A DNA stretch of 11,380 nucleotides. It comes from an uncultured Clostridia bacterium. Lineage in GTDB: Bacteria; Bacillota; Clostridia; UMGS1883. This document shows, one piece after another, positions 7,867-11,380 of this stretch. The stretch's first letter is position 1; each line of letters begins with the position of its first letter. The translations under genes and the position numbers were made by a program. The DNA is taken from positions 1 to 11,380 of the forward strand of contig CANRHW010000032.1 of the NCBI GenBank assembly GCA_947630525.1. Direction: 5' to 3'. The notes under the pieces are model-generated. The model made no database searches. It was given only the letters and a program-made list of their open reading frames with translations, and was not told where the DNA came from.

Positions 7867-8043
7867 TTATTTAAGGCCTTTCCACGCGTTATATTCTTTT
7901 TGCACCGTATCCGTCATGGTTATACCGGCGCGGCTCATGTCCTGACCGGGGCTATTGGCGAAAATCGCCAGGTCGTCGGCCATTATCTTTTCGGCCGCAA
8001 GGCTGCGGACTTCAATAACTGGCGAGGTAAATTTTTCTTTCAT
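7867..8043 (-). CDS. Small protein of unknown function (58 aa) downstream of the phospholipase gene
   Basis: A 58-residue protein beginning MKEKFTSPVIEV and ending in EYNAWKGLK. I place the start at ATG 8041-8043 because an AGAGGAG site lies 8 bases upstream; the frame is open further but would then overlap the phospholipase stop. It begins 16 bases after that stop, so the two genes almost certainly share one mRNA. It has no cysteine, no membrane helix and no signal peptide. The start 'MKxxFxSPxIEV' recalls short Clostridia proteins that often sit beside genes for large surface or secreted proteins; this is from memory and their function is not known to me. The strong ribosome binding site and defined context favour a real gene. 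A peptide precursor or a partner of the secreted enzyme are both open possibilities. Confidence 0.65.
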   Translation of the reverse strand: MKEKFTSPVIEVRSLAAEKIMADDLAIFANSPGQDMSRAGITMTDTVQKEYNAWKGLK

Positions 8044-8059
8044 TTTCAACGCTCCTCTC

Positions 8060-11000
8060 TTACAGCAACGGTTCAAGCTCGGCCTGTTGGTCCGCGCCGC
8101 CGGTTTCAAGCTCATCGACAAGGGTCAAGACATACTCGATATTCACGGCGTCCAGCGAAAGCGTCAGGGCTTCGCCGCCGGACAGGGTCAAGGTTCCGCT
8201 TTCCCTGTCGATTGTAAAGCCGCCGTAAACTTTCCCGGCCTCGGCATTCTCAAAGGTACGGTCAATCGAGCCCACACAGACCTTATTGCCGTCCAGTAAA
8301 AAGCCTATGCCCCAGCTTTTATAAGGTTCCTTCACGGTAACGGTAATCTTGGCGGCATCGGTATCGGTATCAACGTCAACTATGCTCGCCGTGTCGCCGT
8401 TCGGCGCCTCGCCGTCCGTGAAGTAAACGCCGCCGTGGGTTATAACCGCGTTGGCCTTGGCTATCATATCATTGTTTACTTCCGCGTTATAGGCGTCGCT
8501 CAAATTTGTAAGGTTTTCTACCACTTCGCTGTACAGGGCCGCCTTAACCGAGCCGACGGAATAGGCCGCACCGTTTTTCACCGCCTCCACGGCGGCGGTA
8601 TATATGGCGTTGGAGTCGCCGGGCGTGAGCAGGACGTTAGGCTTTTCCGCCGTTAAAGCGCCCTCGCCCACCGTGTTGCCGTCCGGGTCGATAACGGTGA
8701 CCTTGAAGCTGTCGGCCCCGGTAATGCCGCCGGTGAGACCGCCGAGGAGGAAGTCAACCGTCAGATTTGCGCCGTCATAGCCCAGCTTTGCGTCCGCCGT
8801 GCCGTCCGCCGCTTCGGTAGTAACGGTATATTTCACACCGTTAAGCCTTGTGACGTTATCAATAACAACGTCCTTGCCGCTCTCCGCGCTGCCGGCCTCC
8901 TCGCCGTCCTTGTATACGACGGTTCTAAGTCCGCCTATGCCGCCGGTGGCGTCGGGGAAGGTGAGGCTTACGTTTTGTCCCCCGGCAATGTCGGCGGGGG
9001 TGCCCGAAAACTGTGTCAAATTAAAGGTGTAGTCCTTGCCGCTCTTTTCCGCCGTCAGCTTGGTGGAAAACGGCACGCCGGCGCTGGGGCCCTCCACCTT
9101 TACGCCCTGCGCCTCGGCGGTATATACGCCGTCAAAACCGTCGCGGGTGTACTCGCTGAGCTTGGCGAGATAAGCGGAAGCGCTATTTATAACATCATCA
9201 AGAATAATAATATTGCTCTTTTCCATCCACGACTGGAAATTACTCTCCTCAATAAATTTGGGATTGTTGGTTTGGGCGTCGGAAATAAGATTGCTTCCCG
9301 TTGTAAAGGCGTGTATTATCTGAAAATCAACGTTACTATTATAATTGCTGTTAATATAGTCCACTATATTGCTGTAATTTGAATTTTCTTTGTAAACGCC
9401 GTTAATAACATTTCTATTAATAAATCGGTTTATACAGTTTGCGCCTCTGGCCTTAGCAAAGCAAATTACAGCGGCTTTTGTTCCTTTATTGGTGAGTTCA
9501 TCGTAGCTATTGGAAAGAGATACATTGCCAACCACATAATCCGCCAAACCGGTCTTTTGGAGAGTGGCACAAATGGCGTTGTATACATATTTGTTATCGT
9601 CGCCGGCCGTGCCTCCAAAATAAGTTCCATCGTTTGTTACAACCTTGTTTCCGTCATAGAGGTCATCCCATGTACTTTGGAAATCAAGAACGATAACTTC
9701 ACCGGGGTTTTCTTCTGCAAATTGGGCCAAAGTGTAAGCAATTCCCTCAAAATCCTCTGAAATAATCCCATGTCGCGTCCACAAAGCTCCGTCTTCCTGA
9801 CGCGAAAGTCGTACGTCAAAGTATCTGGCGCCGGAATTTATTTGATCAAGCACGCCTTTACTTTGCGCCTTGCTCATATTAGCTGCAAGAAACCCGAATT
9901 TCGAGCCTAAGTCTCCGTAGAGTATGCCCGCTTCATCTCTATAATTATTATTCCCCTCCATTTTGTACGTAAAGGAATCATGTGACCCTAAAAGTTTCAT
10001 TTTATTAAAAGCGGTCGTCCCCGTTACGTTATTGCGAACAGCCCAAGTACCAAGACTTTCTTCATTTGGGGCATATTCAAGAGAGAGTGTTTTTTCCGTG
10101 AGTTTTTTTCTCGTATTAATTACATTGTCTCCCGCCGTTCTTGCTTTGAGAACATAACCATCGAAATGCGGTGCGGGAATATTCGTGCTCCTGCGCGCCT
10201 TGTAAGTGTAAACGCCGTCATGTTCGCCGGCCCCACTGATTGTCACGGTATAATCTGACCGTTCAATATTGCCCGAATATATCCGAAGGTAATTCACACG
10301 GTGATTTCTATACCATAAACTCGCACTTGGAACCGCGTATTCAATGGAACCTATACCGTCAAACTGTCCATTATACGTGGCCGTATACATCTTGTCCCAA
10401 TAATCGTCACGCCACATAGGTTGATATATATTTTTAAATTCATCTTCATTTATCTGACATAGTTCTCCTGTTCCGTTAAACCCGTTGGCGATGTAATATA
10501 TAACGGAATATGTGTTATCGTCATTGTTTACAAAAACAATTCTTGTGCCGGTATTATACGCCGTAGAAATTTTCACCGGTTGTTTCACGCCGGTGGTAGC
10601 TTCATCAGCCGGCACAGGAGATTCAAAACTATCCGTTTTGCCCGAAGCTAAACCGTCGGTTATTATATCCGAGCTGCCTCTTCGCACATAGCCGGTTTCG
10701 ATTATTTTCCCTTTTGTGTCCTTTATCGCAAACTCATGTTTAAAATCATACGTATCTCTTGTGTGCCAAAATTCCAAAATCACAAATTTTTTCCCTTTGC
10801 CGTAGCCAGGAAGATTTACGGTATCTTTAGATCCGGCAGCACCGTAAACCTGATATGAATTTCCATAAGTATTTATGTTGGTAATCTTGCTGGTAAAATT
10901 ATTATTTTCAAATGTGGCATCGGGGTAATTTGCGCTGTTATTTTTGCTCCATGTAGCCGACCATCCGCTATAATTTTCGCTCAACACCCCGTCTTCCGTG

Positions 11001-11194
11001 GCGGTGGGCTTATATTCAAATTCCTGATCCGTTGCCAGTTCATGCCAGTCTTCCATTGTAAAACCATAGTACCGCGCATCACTGAACCATTCTGCGGGGG
11101 CCTCCGCCCCGTCCGCAGCCACCGCCAGCCCCGGCGCGAGGGCAAGGGCCATTGCCGCCGCAAGCACCGCGGCTAACAGCTTTTTCATTTTCAT
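8060..11194 (-). CDS. Large secreted protein with PI-PLC X-type phosphodiesterase domain
   Basis: A 1044-residue exported protein. ATG 11192-11194 is chosen because GGGAGG (11203-11208) lies 8 bases upstream and a classic signal peptide follows at once: basic MKMKK, then an Ala/Leu-rich core, with cleavage near AVA-A (26/27). Residues about 30-390 are beta-rich and unassigned. The catalytic core follows: 'LLGSHDSFT' with H405 and D406, 'RYFDVRL' with D460 and R462, 'TRHG' with H475, then 'NPGEVIVLDFQS'. These match H32, D33, D67, R69 and H82 of Bacillus cereus phosphatidylinositol-specific PLC, with the same 13-residue R-to-H spacing, so it should be active on phosphoinositide-like or glycosyl-inositol substrates. 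The domain ends near 'NIIILDDVIN' (661-670). Residues about 690-1044 look like repeated beta-sandwich modules without LPXTG, SLH or dockerin motifs. The length is about three times a minimal bacterial PI-PLC. Base composition is split (see findings). Confidence 0.83.
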   Translation of the reverse strand: MKMKKLLAAVLAAAMALALAPGLAVAADGAEAPAEWFSDARYYGFTMEDWHELATDQEFEYKPTATEDGVLSENYSGWSATWSKNNSANYPDATFENNNFTSKITNINTYGNSYQVYGAAGSKDTVNLPGYGKGKKFVILEFWHTRDTYDFKHEFAIKDTKGKIIETGYVRRGSSDIITDGLASGKTDSFESPVPADEATTGVKQPVKISTAYNTGTRIVFVNNDDNTYSVIYYIANGFNGTGELCQINEDEFKNIYQPMWRDDYWDKMYTATYNGQFDGIGSIEYAVPSASLWYRNHRVNYLRIYSGNIERSDYTVTISGAGEHDGVYTYKARRSTNIPAPHFDGYVLKARTAGDNVINTRKKLTEKTLSLEYAPNEESLGTWAVRNNVTGTTAFNKMKLLGSHDSFTYKMEGNNNYRDEAGILYGDLGSKFGFLAANMSKAQSKGVLDQINSGARYFDVRLSRQEDGALWTRHGIISEDFEGIAYTLAQFAEENPGEVIVLDFQSTWDDLYDGNKVVTNDGTYFGGTAGDDNKYVYNAICATLQKTGLADYVVGNVSLSNSYDELTNKGTKAAVICFAKARGANCINRFINRNVINGVYKENSNYSNIVDYINSNYNSNVDFQIIHAFTTGSNLISDAQTNNPKFIEESNFQSWMEKSNIIILDDVINSASAYLAKLSEYTRDGFDGVYTAEAQGVKVEGPSAGVPFSTKLTAEKSGKDYTFNLTQFSGTPADIAGGQNVSLTFPDATGGIGGLRTVVYKDGEEAGSAESGKDVVIDNVTRLNGVKYTVTTEAADGTADAKLGYDGANLTVDFLLGGLTGGITGADSFKVTVIDPDGNTVGEGALTAEKPNVLLTPGDSNAIYTAAVEAVKNGAAYSVGSVKAALYSEVVENLTNLSDAYNAEVNNDMIAKANAVITHGGVYFTDGEAPNGDTASIVDVDTDTDAAKITVTVKEPYKSWGIGFLLDGNKVCVGSIDRTFENAEAGKVYGGFTIDRESGTLTLSGGEALTLSLDAVNIEYVLTLVDELETGGADQQAELEPLL

Positions 11195-11202
11195 ACTCAA
11201 TT

Positions 11203-11208
11203 CCTCCC
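11203..11208 (-). promoter_or_regulatory. Ribosome binding site deciding the phospholipase start
   Basis: The minus strand reads GGGAGG, 8 bases before the ATG at 11194. The frame is open up to 11284, but that longer start would begin inside the promoter region, and no other ATG in frame has a comparable site. Confidence 0.8.
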
Positions 11209-11232
11209 AATCATCGCATAACATTTTTGTGT

Positions 11233-11246
11233 ATTTTGTACAAAAT
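11233..11246. promoter_or_regulatory. 14-bp palindrome in the phospholipase 5' UTR, possible operator
   Basis: ATTTTGTACAAAAT is a perfect palindrome about 20-35 bases downstream of the -10 element. Flanking GTGTA (11229-11233) and TACAC (11249-11253) are also complementary but offset by three bases. Placement just after the transcription start would suit a repressor site or an mRNA hairpin; no specific regulator is recognised. Confidence 0.4.
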
Positions 11247-11266
11247 CGTACACTACCTATGATACC

Positions 11267-11295
11267 ATTATAGCAAAACCGCACCGAAATAACAA
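11267..11295 (-). promoter_or_regulatory. Extended -10 promoter of the phospholipase gene
   Basis: On the minus strand, TTGTTA (11290-11295, 4 of 6 to consensus) is followed after 17 bases by TATAAT (11267-11272), itself preceded by TGC to make an extended -10. The start point should be near 11260, giving a leader of roughly 65 bases that includes the 14-bp palindrome. The 85 bases from here to the window end hold nothing I can identify. Confidence 0.75.
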
Positions 11296-11380
11296 TCCCC
11301 CGTATGTTAAGTTTTTGTGTATGCGGTGTAAATTTTTAGCCGCCGCTTTTGGGCAGTTTTACTAATAGCGCTGCGGCCGC

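Noticed and set aside
11195..11284. Longer N-terminus for the phospholipase starting at 11284
   Set aside because: It would overlap the promoter and place 30 residues before a typical signal peptide; the ribosome binding site fits the ATG at 11194.

Overview
All recognisable genes in this window lie on the minus strand, so the biological order runs from high to low coordinates. The DNA is mostly GC-rich, with strong GGAGG-type ribosome binding sites, several TTG/GTG starts, consensus sigma-A-like promoters and a hisS-aspS gene pair. Together these suggest a GC-rich Clostridia member (Oscillospiraceae-like gut Firmicute). The taxonomic call is inference; no rRNA or marker search was possible.

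Region 1 (about 11295 to 7785): a secretion module. A strong extended -10 promoter (11267-11295) and a 14-bp palindrome in the 5' UTR precede a 1044-residue secreted protein (8060-11194). This protein carries a phosphatidylinositol-specific phospholipase C (PI-PLC) X-type catalytic core with both catalytic histidines, embedded in large unassigned N- and C-terminal regions. A 58-codon small protein follows after 16 bases, then a hairpin. The middle of the phospholipase gene is far more AT-rich than its two ends and the rest of the window, and one edge of that tract falls at the end of the catalytic domain.

Region 2 (about 7700 to 1): a long, tightly packed unit driven by a TTGACA-18-TATAAT promoter. 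It runs hisS, aspS, an ABC-2 ATPase, its permease, a GldG-like auxiliary membrane protein, a DUF4340 protein and the first 20 codons of a probable PDZ/DUF512-type protein cut by the window edge. Gaps are 4-bp overlap to 21 bp, and several ribosome binding sites overlap the preceding stop codon, so translational coupling is likely. The ATPase, permease, GldG-like and DUF4340 proteins would form one envelope-associated ABC complex of unknown substrate, resembling the GldA/GldF/GldG set of gliding Bacteroidetes.

The main anomaly in region 2 is hisS. It carries an in-frame TAA and lacks about 17 codons between motif 2 and the histidine-specific motif, exactly at a perfect 12-bp inverted repeat. 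It is either a real lesion in a normally essential gene or an assembly or sequencing error. I saw no CRISPR array, tRNA, rRNA, transposase or phage gene. I see no clearly new multi-gene system; the phospholipase with its small downstream gene is the most unusual part.
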